From contig NZ_CP075524.1 of assembly GCF_025808395.1 (NCBI RefSeq), positions 1,364,001-1,428,000 on the forward strand: a stretch of 64,000 nucleotides of DNA, in the 5' to 3' direction. Shown one piece after another: positions 42,946 to 52,084 of the stretch. How positions within the stretch are numbered: the stretch's first letter is position 1; the number at the start of each line of letters is the position of its first letter. This stretch comes from Microcella sp. Lineage in GTDB: Bacteria > Actinomycetota > Actinomycetes > Actinomycetales > Microbacteriaceae. The notes under the pieces are model-generated. The model ran no database searches. It saw only the letters and a program-made list of their open reading frames with translations, and was not told the DNA's origin. Made by a program: the position numbers and the translations under genes.

Positions 42946-43235
42946 CGCGCACCCTGCTCTCGCACATCGGTCGCATCGGTCGCGCGCGTGACGAAACGCG
43001 CCACCGAGATGCTGCCGAAGACGCCGACGGCGGCGAGCACGACCATGAGCGGAATGGTGCGCGTATGGCCGTTCATGACCATCTCGGCGCCGACGACCAC
43101 GATGAGCGTCGTGAGCAGCACGTCAGATGCGATGACTCGATCGAGCAACGAAGGGCCGACGATGACGCGGTAGAGCAGCATGAGCGCCGCGATCGCGAGC
43201 ACGCTGCCGGTAATGATGTGCAGAACGACCAGCAT
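42942..43235 (-). CDS. mnhF: Na+/H+ antiporter subunit F
   Basis: 97-aa MnhF/MrpF with three transmembrane helices and the family motif YRVIVGPSLLDRVIASDVL (about 22-40). Start at 43233-43235, directly abutting mnhE (1-base overlap, TGATG). A much longer open frame on this strand is antisense-like noise upstream of this start. It is a structural subunit of the hetero-oligomeric antiporter in the cell membrane. Confidence 0.92.
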   Translation of the reverse strand: MLVVLHIITGSVLAIAALMLLYRVIVGPSLLDRVIASDVLLTTLIVVVGAEMVMNGHTRTIPLMVVLAAVGVFGSISVARFVTRATDATDVREQGAR

Positions 43236-43795
43236 CAGCGCACCGCCTTCCACTCGTCGGCCGAGCCCCACGCGCGCAGCAGGTCGCGCTCGAGACTCAG
43301 CACGTGCGCGCGGGCCTTGTCGATGTCGTCGTCGGTGCGCGCCCCGAGGGTGTGCACGTAGAGCCGCGCGTTGACTCGATCGATTTCGAGCACGACCGAG
43401 CCGGGCACGACCGAGACCGCGATCGTTGTTCCCGTCATGATGAAGTCTGAGCGCGTGTGCAAGTCGATGCGGATCACGGCGCTGTACGGCATGGGCTCTC
43501 GTGCGAAGGCCTGCAGGGCGACCTGGAACGATGCCACGACGATCTCGCCCAGCACGCGCATGACGAAGACGACGAACCAGAAGACGTTGAAGCGGCCCGA
43601 GAGCTCGACCGGGGGCAAGTAGAAGACGCGAGTAACGGCGAGCGCGACGACGACTCCCGTGACGATCGTGAGCGGCGTCACCGATCCCCACAGCATGATC
43701 CACAGTGCCACGAGCGCGAGCAGCAGCGGCACTTGCTCGAGCAGCGTGACGCGGCGGCGCGGCGGCGCATCGGGCGAGACGTTCGCCTCGATCAT
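43235..43795 (-). CDS. mnhE: Na+/H+ antiporter subunit E
   Basis: 186-aa MnhE/MrpE. Two N-terminal transmembrane helices (about 22-60) and a third (about 70-92) precede a soluble domain with the conserved TGTTIAVSVVPGSVVLEIDR and YVHTLGA stretches. Its start overlaps the mnhD stop by 4 bp. Required with the other subunits for antiport. Confidence 0.92.
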   Translation of the reverse strand: MIEANVSPDAPPRRRVTLLEQVPLLLALVALWIMLWGSVTPLTIVTGVVVALAVTRVFYLPPVELSGRFNVFWFVVFVMRVLGEIVVASFQVALQAFAREPMPYSAVIRIDLHTRSDFIMTGTTIAVSVVPGSVVLEIDRVNARLYVHTLGARTDDDIDKARAHVLSLERDLLRAWGSADEWKAVR

Positions 43796-45366
43796 TCGGC
43801 AACCCCCTCTTCGAAGTCGGGGAACAGCAACCGGATGTACGGCTCGGGCCCGTCGAGGTTCTCAGCCGCTCGGTCGGACACGGCGTAGAGCGGCCCCGCG
43901 AAGACCGTGAGGGCGAGGCCGACCGCGACCATCCCGGCGGTGCTGATGGTCATGAGCCTCGGCGTGGTCTTGCTCACGGCGATCGTCGACGTGCTGAGCG
44001 GAGCCTCTTCGACCTCGCGCAGCAGCCGCGACTCGTCGCCCTCGACGTCGTCGGCGGGGCGCCAGAAAGCGAGGTTCCAGACGCGCACGAGCGCGTAGAG
44101 CGTGAGCAGCGAGACGAAGGCACCTGCGCCGATGAGCGTGTAGGCGAGCGCATCGCCCTGCACCGCGGTGGCCTGGAACAGCCCGAGCTTGCCGATGAAG
44201 CCCGAGAAAGGGGGGATGCCGCCGAGGTTGAGTGCGGGAATGAAGAACAGCAGCGCCACGAGCGGTGCGCTCGCGAGCAGACCGCCGATGCGCGTGATCG
44301 ACGTGCTGCCCGCTTCTCGCTCGACGAGACCGGCCGCCAAGAAGAGCGTCGTCTGCACGACGATGTGGTGAACGATGTAGAAGATGGCGGCCGCGGTGCC
44401 CGCCACCGTTCCGAGGGCAACGCCGAGAATCATGAACCCGATGTGGCTCACGAGCGTGAACGACAGGATTCGCTTGATGTCGGCTTGCGCCACCGCACCC
44501 AGAGCCCCCACGACCATCGTGAGTAGCGCCAGCACCATGAGCGCGGGATTCAGCTCGGGGCTCGGAAAGATGACGGTTTCGACTCGGATGATCGCGTAGA
44601 CGCCAATCTTGGTGAGCAGGCCCGCGAACGCGGCGGTGACGGGAGCCGGTGCAGACGGGTAGCTGTCTGGCAACCAGAACGAGAGCGGAAAGACGGCCGC
44701 CTTGATGCCGAAGGCGACGAGCAGCATCACGTGCAGCAGAATTTGCACATCGACGGGCAGGTCTTGCACCCGCTGGGCGACTTGCGCGAGGTTGACCGTG
44801 CCGAGCGCGCCGTACACCATGCCGATTGCCGCGAGAAAGAGCAACGACGAGAGCAGGCTCACGATGACGTAGGTGACGCCAGCGCGAATGCGCGACTCGG
44901 TGCCGCCGAGCGTGATGAGCACATAGCTCGCGACGAGCAGAATCTCGAAGCCGACGTAGAGGTTGAAGAGGTCGCCCGCGACGAACGCCACCATGACGCC
45001 CGTCGTCAGAATGAGGTAGGTCGGGTAGTAGATCGACACGGGGGTTTCGTCATCGCCATCGGCGAGACCCTGCCCGATCGAGAACACCAGCACGGCGAGC
45101 AGCACGACCGCCGAGACGACGACCATGAGCGCTGAGAGCCGGTCGGCGATGAGCACGATGCCGAACGGTGCTTGCCAATTGCCCACCTCGACGACGAGGG
45201 GTCCCGAGTCGTCGACGATGAGCAGCAGCGCGATGCCGATGCCGAGCACGGCGACGAGCGAGAGCGCCGCGACGATGCGCTGCGGGCGAGCACGACGGCC
45301 GAGCACGAGCGTGAGGGCCGCGCCGAGCATGGGCACGAGCACGACGAGCGAGACGAGGGCGTTCAT
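43792..45366 (-). CDS. mnhD: Na+/H+ antiporter subunit D
   Basis: 524-aa MnhD/MrpD, homologous to NADH dehydrogenase NuoM/N. About 14 transmembrane helices are visible. Key stretches: the proton-path glutamate in NLYVGFEILLVASYVL (about 132-147) and lysine-bearing helices (FGIKAAVFPLSFWLPDSYPS, about 218-237). The C-terminal soluble tail has about 60 residues. ATGA overlaps link it to mnhC upstream and mnhE downstream. Confidence 0.95.
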   Translation of the reverse strand: MNALVSLVVLVPMLGAALTLVLGRRARPQRIVAALSLVAVLGIGIALLLIVDDSGPLVVEVGNWQAPFGIVLIADRLSALMVVVSAVVLLAVLVFSIGQGLADGDDETPVSIYYPTYLILTTGVMVAFVAGDLFNLYVGFEILLVASYVLITLGGTESRIRAGVTYVIVSLLSSLLFLAAIGMVYGALGTVNLAQVAQRVQDLPVDVQILLHVMLLVAFGIKAAVFPLSFWLPDSYPSAPAPVTAAFAGLLTKIGVYAIIRVETVIFPSPELNPALMVLALLTMVVGALGAVAQADIKRILSFTLVSHIGFMILGVALGTVAGTAAAIFYIVHHIVVQTTLFLAAGLVEREAGSTSITRIGGLLASAPLVALLFFIPALNLGGIPPFSGFIGKLGLFQATAVQGDALAYTLIGAGAFVSLLTLYALVRVWNLAFWRPADDVEGDESRLLREVEEAPLSTSTIAVSKTTPRLMTISTAGMVAVGLALTVFAGPLYAVSDRAAENLDGPEPYIRLLFPDFEEGVAE

Positions 45367-45833
45367 CGCGGCTCCTCTCGCGAATCGTCGACTTCGAATC
45401 CGGTGAGCGCGCCTTCATCGGCGGGAAAGTCGGTGTCGCCCTCGTCGGGAGTGGTCTCTTCGAGCGGCAGCGTGATGGCGCCTTCACGCAACGCCACATC
45501 GTCGACGTCGTCAGACACGTCGTCGGCGTTCGCGAGCCGCCATGACCGGTAGATGAGCGCGAGCAAGAAGGCCGACACGGCGAAGGTGATGACGATCGCG
45601 GTGAGGATGAGCGCCTGCGGCAGAGGGTCGGTGTAGTCGTCGGCAGCGACGCCGTCGACGACGATCGGCGCGATGCCGGGGCGGCCCGTCATGATGAGAA
45701 TGAGCAGGTTGACGCCGTTGCCGATGAGCAAGAAGCCGAGCACGACCCTGGTGAGGCTGCGCTCGAGCAGCAGGAAGACGCCGCACGCGACGAGCGCGGC
45801 CATGACGACGACGAGCACGAGAGAGATCGTCAT
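45363..45833 (-). CDS. mnhC: Na+/H+ antiporter subunit C
   Basis: 156-aa MnhC/MrpC (NuoK-like) with three transmembrane helices. The conserved stretch LLIGNGVNLLILIMTG lies at about 35-50, and PLPQALILTAIVITFAVSAF at about 70-89. An acidic tail of about 45 residues follows and is longer than usual. It overlaps both neighbours by 4 bp. Confidence 0.94.
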   Translation of the reverse strand: MTISLVLVVVMAALVACGVFLLLERSLTRVVLGFLLIGNGVNLLILIMTGRPGIAPIVVDGVAADDYTDPLPQALILTAIVITFAVSAFLLALIYRSWRLANADDVSDDVDDVALREGAITLPLEETTPDEGDTDFPADEGALTGFEVDDSREEPR

Positions 45834-48766
45834 CGCCCTGCCCTCCGAGGGCTGCGCGCGGCAGCCGAGAGCGCGACCGGCGCTTGCTCGTCGCCGCCCT
45901 GCCGATCGACCTCGGCACCGAGGCTGCGCAGCACGTCGAGCACGAGACCGATGACGATGAGGTACACGCCGATGTCGAAGATGGTCGACGTGACGAACTC
46001 GATCTCACCGAGCAGCCACACGTCGACCTCCCAGTAGGTCGACGTGAGCGGTGGCGCCCCGAAGAACAGCGGCACGACTGCTGCGCCCGCTGCCACGAAC
46101 AACCCGGCACCCAGCACAGTGCCTGCACCCAGCGGCAGCGCAGCGCCGAGCTCGTATCGCCCGCCCGCGAGATATCGGCCGACGAGCGCGAGCCCTGCGA
46201 CGAGCCCGCCCGCGAAGCCGCCGCCCGGCAGGTTGTGGCCCGCGAAGAGCAAGTACAGCGAGACGACGATGACGGCGTGGAAGGTCAAGCGCACGACGAC
46301 CTCGAGCAGAATCGAGCGGTGTCGGGGGTCGAGCGTCGGTCCCGCGAGAATCCAGGCGTTGCGGCGCTCACCGAGCGCACCCTTCTCGCGCACCCGTTCG
46401 AGCCGCGATGTGATGCGGCGCTTCACAGCGGCTCGACCCATGCGGCTCGGTGCCTCGCCACGGTCTCGCAAGAACAGCAGGCTCGCGACGCCCGTCGCGG
46501 CGGCGATGACGACGGCGAGCTCGCCCATGGTGTCCCAGCCGCGCAAGTCGACGAGTGCCACGTTCACGATGTTGCGACCGTGGCCTTGGCCGAGCGCCAG
46601 TTCGGCCCAGTCGAGCGAGATCGGGTTGGCGATGCGCGAACCGGCCGCGATGAGGGCAACGAGGGCGAATACGAGCCCGACCCCGATGGCGATGACGGCT
46701 CGCAGCGGGCGATGCGTGCTGCCGTGCCGGTCGCCGAGACGCGCGGGCAGGCGGCGCAGCACGAGCACGAACGCGATGAGGGTCACGACCTCGACGAGAA
46801 TCTGCGTGATCGCGAGGTCGGGTGCGCCGTGCAGGGCGAAGAGCGCCGACATGCCGAAGCCCGTGACGCCGACGACGAGCAGGGCTGCGAAGCGCTTCTG
46901 CGCCTTCGTGGCGGCGATCGCCGATCCGATCATGACGATGCCGATCGCGAGCTGCGCTGGCTGATCCCACAGTCGCAGCTCCGCCGGCCACGTGGTGCCC
47001 GACACGAGTCCAGCGGTCATGACGCTGACGAACACGACGAGGATGACGCCGAGGTAGAACGGCAGTGAACCGCGCTGGGTGAGGCTCGTTGTGCGGGCGG
47101 CCAATCGGTCGACGGCGCTGATGGTCTCCCAATAGGCGTCTGACGCACTGAGACCGGTCGCGAGCCGCTCTTGCACGCTCGTGAGCTTCTCGCGCAGTGC
47201 GAACATGACGGCGCCAAGCACGATCGTGATGAGCGAGAGGTACAGCACGGGCCCGATGCCGTGCCACAGTGCGAGTGCGTACGGCTCTGACTCGCTCGCA
47301 TCGAAGAGCGCGGGGTACCCCATGAGGCCCGTGCCCGCCATGGGAGCGAGCGGCCCGAGGGCGAGGCCCGTGACGGCGAGCACGGTGGGTGCGAGCACGA
47401 ATCGCTTGCTCATCGTCTCGAGCGACGTGACGTCGTCGACGTGCGTCTTTCGCGCGAACGCACCCCAGAAGAACCGGATGCTGTACGCGACGGTGATCGA
47501 CGAGCCCACGACGACGCCCACGAGGGCGATCGTGCCCCACAGCTGCTGCTCGCCGCCGCCCATGGCCTCGGCGAGCAGGCCGTGCAGCACCGTCTCTTTC
47601 GCGACGAAGCCGAACAGGGGCGGCAGCCCCGCCATCGATGCGAGCGCCACGGCGGTTACGATGGCGAGCACGGGCGAACGTCGGCCGAGCCCACTGAGCC
47701 GACGAAGGTCGCGCGTGCCCGCCTTGTGGTCGATGATGCCGACGACGAGAAACAGTGATCCCTTGTAGAGCGCGTGGGCGAGCAGTAGCGCGAGCGCGGC
47801 GAGCGCCGTGTCGCGCGTGCCGAAGCCCGCGACGACGGTGAGAAACCCGAGCTGACTCACGGTGCCGTAGGCGAGCAGCAGCTTGAGGTCGGTCTGCTTG
47901 AGGGCCGCCCAGCCCCCGAGCAGCATGGTCGCGAGCCCGAGCGTCACGAGCACCTCTCGCCACCCGGGCACCTCGATGAACGCCGGTGCCATGCGGGCGA
48001 GCAGGTAGATGCCGGCCTTGACCATGGCTGCAGCGTGCAGGTATGCGCTCACGGGGGTCGGCGCGGCCATGGCTCCCGGCAACCAGAAGTGCAGCGGCAC
48101 GATCGCCGACTTCGAGAGCGCACCGACGAGCACGAGATACACCGACACGGTCGTGAGCGTCGAGGCAGGTGTGCTCTCGAGGATGACGCTCAGGTTCGAC
48201 GAACCGGCCTGCCCTGCGAGCAGCACGAGGCCGACGAGCATGACGAGCCCGCCGAGGGTCGTCGTGATGAGAGCCTGCAGCGCGGCTCCACGACTCGCTC
48301 TGCGGTGCATGTAGTGACCGACGAGCAAGTACGAGAAGACGCTCGTGGCCTCCCAGAACACGAACAGCAAATAGACGTCGTCGGCGACGACGAGGCCGTA
48401 CATGGCGCCCGCGAAGGCGAGCAGCACGGCAGCGAATCGGCCGAGGCCCGGTTCGTCGCTGCGAAAGTAGGAGGCGCAGTAGAACATGACGAGGCTGCCG
48501 ATGCCCGTGACGATGAGGGCGAGCACCCACGACAGCGTGTCCATGCGCATGTCAAGCGTGAACTGCAACTGAGCAATCCAGGTCACGCGCTCGACGGGCA
48601 AGCGCTCGATCTCACCGGCGAGCACGGCAGGCGCCTGCAGCAGGGTGTGCGCGAAGGCTCCCAGCGAGACGAGCGACGCGACCCAGAACACGCGAGAACC
48701 CATGGAGCGCGCGAGCAATGGCAGCAGCATTGCGGCAACACCGATCACCGCAAGGACAGCGATCAT
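45830..48766 (-). CDS. mnhA: fused Na+/H+ antiporter subunit A-B
   Basis: 978-aa MnhA (NuoL-like) with MnhB fused at the C-terminus. Residues 1-790 hold about 20 transmembrane helices, with VFWEATSVFSYLLVGHYM, SKSAIVPLHFWLPGAMAAP and the MrpA C-domain (MSALFALHGAPDLAITQILV). Residues 800-960 match MnhB (LFAGHNLPGGGFAGGLVAG). The fused form marks a group-2-type Mrp. Start ATG 48766 has GAGGGAGG upstream, and -10-like TAGAAT at 48846-48851. First gene of the operon, which exports Na+ and supports pH homeostasis. Confidence 0.95.
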   Translation of the reverse strand: MIAVLAVIGVAAMLLPLLARSMGSRVFWVASLVSLGAFAHTLLQAPAVLAGEIERLPVERVTWIAQLQFTLDMRMDTLSWVLALIVTGIGSLVMFYCASYFRSDEPGLGRFAAVLLAFAGAMYGLVVADDVYLLFVFWEATSVFSYLLVGHYMHRRASRGAALQALITTTLGGLVMLVGLVLLAGQAGSSNLSVILESTPASTLTTVSVYLVLVGALSKSAIVPLHFWLPGAMAAPTPVSAYLHAAAMVKAGIYLLARMAPAFIEVPGWREVLVTLGLATMLLGGWAALKQTDLKLLLAYGTVSQLGFLTVVAGFGTRDTALAALALLLAHALYKGSLFLVVGIIDHKAGTRDLRRLSGLGRRSPVLAIVTAVALASMAGLPPLFGFVAKETVLHGLLAEAMGGGEQQLWGTIALVGVVVGSSITVAYSIRFFWGAFARKTHVDDVTSLETMSKRFVLAPTVLAVTGLALGPLAPMAGTGLMGYPALFDASESEPYALALWHGIGPVLYLSLITIVLGAVMFALREKLTSVQERLATGLSASDAYWETISAVDRLAARTTSLTQRGSLPFYLGVILVVFVSVMTAGLVSGTTWPAELRLWDQPAQLAIGIVMIGSAIAATKAQKRFAALLVVGVTGFGMSALFALHGAPDLAITQILVEVVTLIAFVLVLRRLPARLGDRHGSTHRPLRAVIAIGVGLVFALVALIAAGSRIANPISLDWAELALGQGHGRNIVNVALVDLRGWDTMGELAVVIAAATGVASLLFLRDRGEAPSRMGRAAVKRRITSRLERVREKGALGERRNAWILAGPTLDPRHRSILLEVVVRLTFHAVIVVSLYLLFAGHNLPGGGFAGGLVAGLALVGRYLAGGRYELGAALPLGAGTVLGAGLFVAAGAAVVPLFFGAPPLTSTYWEVDVWLLGEIEFVTSTIFDIGVYLIVIGLVLDVLRSLGAEVDRQGGDEQAPVALSAAARSPRRAGR

Positions 48767-48845
48767 GCGTCCTCCCTCGGTGTCGGCAGTTCGGCAAGGG
48801 GGTAGGGCGTCACGTGCGACAGACGGTGCGTCGCCGGATGGCTCA

Positions 48846-48851
48846 ATTCTA
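48846..48851 (-). promoter_or_regulatory. -10 element for the mnh operon
   Basis: Minus-strand TAGAAT about 80 nt before the mnhA ATG. It lies in the only sizeable gap (117 bp) between otsB and mnhA. No clear -35. Confidence 0.45.
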
Positions 48852-48883
48852 TCTGTCTCGGCTGCGCGCCGATGACACGCCGG

Positions 48884-49663
48884 TCAGCGCTGCGAGCGGG
48901 CCTCGACGAGCACCGCGAGCGCGTCGGCGAGCTGCGCGGGATCCGTCACGCGAAACGGCGCGACCGAGTCGGCAGTGCCCACCTTGATGCCGACATCGCC
49001 CTCGGTGAGCACCGCGAGCGCGTCTTCATCGGTGACGTCGTCTCCAGCGAAGAGCACGGCGTCTGGCTGCAGTCGATCGCGCAGCACGCGCACGCCATCG
49101 CCCTTGGTCGCGTCGCGAACGGCGAACTCGACGACGTTCTTGCCGTCGCGCACCAAGACGTCGGCATCTGCCTCGAGCGACGCCGCGCGAACCCGACGCT
49201 GAAGCTCGGCGGCCGCACTCGATTCGACGACGCGAGTGTGCACCGCGAAGCCCGCGGGCTTGACCTCGACCCAGGCCCCCTCGACTGCGTCGACGAGCGG
49301 GTGCAGCGCCTCACGCAGCGCTTCGACCCGCGCGCGATCGCGCTCGTCGACCGGCGCGACCTCATCGCCCGGCGCGATACGCACTTCGAGCCCGTGCGAG
49401 CCGATCATGGCTGCCGTGATCTCGCGTGGCACCACGACCTCGAGGCTCGAGAGAGCGCGGCCTGAGACGAAGGCGATCGTCGTGCCGGGCATCCCCTGCA
49501 ATGCGGCAAGGTGCTCGGTGGCGGCTGGAATCGCGCGCGCGGCATCGGGCACGTCGACCTCGGGGGCGAGGGTTCCGTCGAAGTCGAGCGCGATGAGCAG
49601 TCGGTCGACCGCCGCGATGCGCCGCAACGCCTCGCCGAGCGCTGTCTCGAGCTGACCCGTCAT
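48884..49663 (-). CDS. otsB: trehalose-6-phosphate phosphatase
   Basis: 259-aa HAD-superfamily phosphatase releasing trehalose. Motif I LIALDFDGTLAPEV (two catalytic Asp, about 23-36), motif II VSGR, a cap domain, and motif IV FAGDDVTDEDA (about 207-217). The ATG overlaps the otsA stop by 4 bp. With otsA it makes trehalose, a compatible solute, which fits the adjacent Na+/H+ antiporter operon on the same strand. Confidence 0.94.
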   Translation of the reverse strand: MTGQLETALGEALRRIAAVDRLLIALDFDGTLAPEVDVPDAARAIPAATEHLAALQGMPGTTIAFVSGRALSSLEVVVPREITAAMIGSHGLEVRIAPGDEVAPVDERDRARVEALREALHPLVDAVEGAWVEVKPAGFAVHTRVVESSAAAELQRRVRAASLEADADVLVRDGKNVVEFAVRDATKGDGVRVLRDRLQPDAVLFAGDDVTDEDALAVLTEGDVGIKVGTADSVAPFRVTDPAQLADALAVLVEARSQR

Positions 49664-51105
49664 CGGGCATCGGAGTGGTGGTTGGCGTGGCGCAGCGTGT
49701 CGAGAAAGCTCTGCGACCAGCGGGCGACATCGTTCTCGCGCACCCGTCGGCGCAATGCTCGCATGCGGGTCGTGCGTTCGCGATGAGGCATGCGAACGGC
49801 GTGCAGCAGTGCCTCTTTGAGACCGTCGATGTCGTGCGGGTTGACGAGCAGCGCATTCTTGAGCTCGTCGGCGGCGCCCGCGAACTCGCTCAGCACGAGC
49901 ACGCCGTCTTCATCGTGCCGGCACGCCACGTACTCTTTCGCGACGAGGTTCATGCCGTCGCGCAGCGCGGTCACGAGCATGACGTCTGCCGCGAGGTAGA
50001 GCGCCACCATCTCTTCACGCGGATACCCGTGGTGCAGGTACGACACGACGGGGTGGCTGATGGTGGCGTAGGTGCCGTTGAGCCGGCCGACCGTCAGCTC
50101 GATCTCATCGCGCAACTGCATGTAGGCCGCCACCCGCTCGCGACTCGGGCTCGCCACTTGCACGAGCACGGTCTGGCCGGCCTGCGTCTCACCGTCGCGC
50201 AGCAGCTCGCCGAAGGCCTTCAATCGGTGGCGGATGCCCTTCGTGTAGTCGAGGCGGTCGACGCCGAGCATGATCGTGGCAGGGTTGCCGAGGTCGTCGC
50301 GAATCTGCTGAGCCCGCGCCTGAATCTCGGGGCGCCGCGCGATCTCTTCGAAGCTCTCGACATCGATCGAGATCGGAAACGCCTTGGCGATGACACTGCG
50401 GTGCCCGCCCTTGTCATCGGGCACGCGAATCTCGGGAGTGCGCGTCGCATAGCCGAAGAGGCGGCGCACGGCCCGCGAGAAGTTGCCGGCATCTGCCACG
50501 CGCTGAAAGCCGATGACATCGGCCCCGAGCAGCCCTTCGACGACCTGGCGGCGCCACGGCAGCTGCGCGTAGATGCCGTATGGCGGAAACGGAATGTGGT
50601 TGAAGAAGCCGATGGTGAGGTCGGGCCGCTGCTCGCGCAGCATCTTCGGCACGAGCTGCAATTGGTAGTCCTGCACCCACACGGTCGCGCCCGGTGCCGC
50701 GATGCGCGCGCTCGCGTCGGCGAAACGCTGGTTGACCTCGACATAGGCGTCCCACCACTCTCGGTGGAAGCTCGGCGGGGCGATGACGTCGTGATAGAGC
50801 GGCCAGAGGGTGTCGTTGCTGAAGCCTTCGTAGTAGTGCTCGATCTCGAGCGGGCTCAGCGGCACCGGCACGAGATAGGTGCCGTCTTCGACGAACGGGT
50901 CGAGATCGAGGTCTGGCTTGCCCGCCCAGCCGACCCAGGCGCCGTCTGAGGCCTTCATGACGGGCTCGAGCGCCGTGACGAGACCCCCGGGCGACCGCTG
51001 CCAGCGTTCGACGCCGTCGAGGCCGACCACTCGATCGACGGGCAGACGGTTCGACACGACGATGAAGTCGTAGCTGCTTCTGCTGGTTCGCGCCGGGCTC
51101 GTCAT
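49660..51105 (-). CDS. otsA: trehalose-6-phosphate synthase (GT20)
   Basis: 481-aa glycosyltransferase joining nucleotide-activated glucose to glucose-6-phosphate. Motifs: VVSNRLPVDRV at the N-terminus, RSPGGLVTALEPV, VWVQDYQLQLVPKML, GVDRLDYTKGIRHRL (about 275-289) and DGMNLVAKEYVACR (about 375-388). The start MTSPARTSRSSY (51103-51105) is chosen over a 6-codon longer start, because TACCGT (51114-51119) lies 8 nt upstream (leaderless). It is the first gene of otsAB. Confidence 0.95.
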   Translation of the reverse strand: MTSPARTSRSSYDFIVVSNRLPVDRVVGLDGVERWQRSPGGLVTALEPVMKASDGAWVGWAGKPDLDLDPFVEDGTYLVPVPLSPLEIEHYYEGFSNDTLWPLYHDVIAPPSFHREWWDAYVEVNQRFADASARIAAPGATVWVQDYQLQLVPKMLREQRPDLTIGFFNHIPFPPYGIYAQLPWRRQVVEGLLGADVIGFQRVADAGNFSRAVRRLFGYATRTPEIRVPDDKGGHRSVIAKAFPISIDVESFEEIARRPEIQARAQQIRDDLGNPATIMLGVDRLDYTKGIRHRLKAFGELLRDGETQAGQTVLVQVASPSRERVAAYMQLRDEIELTVGRLNGTYATISHPVVSYLHHGYPREEMVALYLAADVMLVTALRDGMNLVAKEYVACRHDEDGVLVLSEFAGAADELKNALLVNPHDIDGLKEALLHAVRMPHRERTTRMRALRRRVRENDVARWSQSFLDTLRHANHHSDAR

Positions 51106-51129
51106 ATGGCCCAACGGTATCAAGAGAGT

Positions 51130-51147
51130 CTCAGAGTCTTCTCAGAC
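51130..51147. promoter_or_regulatory. TCTCAGA direct repeat upstream of otsA
   Basis: TCTCAGA-GTCT-TCTCAGA: two identical 7-mers with an 11-bp period. This resembles a site for an OmpR/PhoB-type response regulator dimer. An 11-base piece, AGAGTCTCAGA, recurs near 62637-62647 upstream of another small gene. Function is inference. Confidence 0.35.
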
Positions 51148-51241
51148 GACCGATCTCGGCTTCTCGCGGTTCGACGAATCGTCACGAGGCGTTCATGCTG
51201 GGCTCCTCGAGGCGGCGTTCGGCGAGTCGTACTGTGGCACC

Positions 51242-52084
51242 GTGATCAGCATCGGCATGGGCACAACCAGCGTTCTCCACCGTCGCCTGGCCGACGCCTT
51301 CCACCTGGCCGCCGAGGCTGGGTTCGACGGCGTCGAGATCATGGTGACGAGCGACCCCGATACGCGCGACCCTCGCGTGATCAAGGCCCTCAGTGCGCGG
51401 TACGGGATGCCCGTGCTGAGCATCCACGCCCCTGTTCTGGTCTTGACGACCTTCGTCTACGGGCTTGACGCGCGCGTCAAGCTGCAGCGCAGCGTCGAGC
51501 TCGCCCGTCACGTCGGCGCCAGCACTGTGGTCGTGCACCCGCCGTTTCGCTGGCAGGTGATCGCCGCGCGCGGCTTCGAGTCGGCAGTGCGCGAGCTCAC
51601 CGAGGCGACGGGAGTCACGATCGCCGTCGAGAACATGTTCCCGGTCACGGTACGCGGGCGCGACCGTGAGGCCTATGCCCCGAGCTGGAACCCCGGCGAC
51701 CTCGCCGTCGACGCCCTCACGCTTGACTTCTCGCACGCCGCACTCGCCGGAGTGAGCTCGCTCGACCTCGCCGAGCAGTGGGGCGATCGGCTGCGCCATG
51801 TGCACTTATGCGACGGCTCGTCGGTCGAGCCCAACGACCGAGTCTTCGATGAGCACCTGCTGCCCGGCCGCGGCGCCCAGCCCGTCGCCGAGGTGCTGCA
51901 GCTGCTCGCCCGTCGCGGCTTCGACGGTGCCCTCATCGCCGAGATCAACACTCGCTCGTGCGGGTCAGACGACTCCCGACGGCTCGCCCTGCTGCGCGAG
52001 ACCGTGCAGTTCGCGCGCGAGCACACCGCCACGCGATCGCGCGAGGTCGCGGCGCAGCGCCGCTCGCTCGTCTCAGATCGCTAG
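51242..52084 (+). CDS. sugar phosphate isomerase/epimerase-like TIM-barrel protein
   Basis: 280-aa AP-endonuclease-2/xylose-isomerase-like TIM barrel. Markers: SIGMGTTSVLHRRLADAF, GFDGVEIMVTSD, VVHPPFRWQ, TIAVENMFPV (metal Glu) and RHVHLCDGSS, with LIAEINTR near the C-terminus. Usually an isomerase, epimerase or dehydratase of sugars or inositols; substrate unknown. The GTG at 51242 has TACTGT (51230-51235) 6 nt upstream (leaderless). Its stop shares CTAG with the convergent GntR gene. Confidence 0.82.
   Translation: MISIGMGTTSVLHRRLADAFHLAAEAGFDGVEIMVTSDPDTRDPRVIKALSARYGMPVLSIHAPVLVLTTFVYGLDARVKLQRSVELARHVGASTVVVHPPFRWQVIAARGFESAVRELTEATGVTIAVENMFPVTVRGRDREAYAPSWNPGDLAVDALTLDFSHAALAGVSSLDLAEQWGDRLRHVHLCDGSSVEPNDRVFDEHLLPGRGAQPVAEVLQLLARRGFDGALIAEINTRSCGSDDSRRLALLRETVQFAREHTATRSREVAAQRRSLVSDR

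Noticed and set aside
46368..48530. 720-residue minus-strand open frame within mnhA
   Set aside because: Arginine/histidine-rich alternate frame of the real mnhA gene. No family resemblance and no ribosome site.
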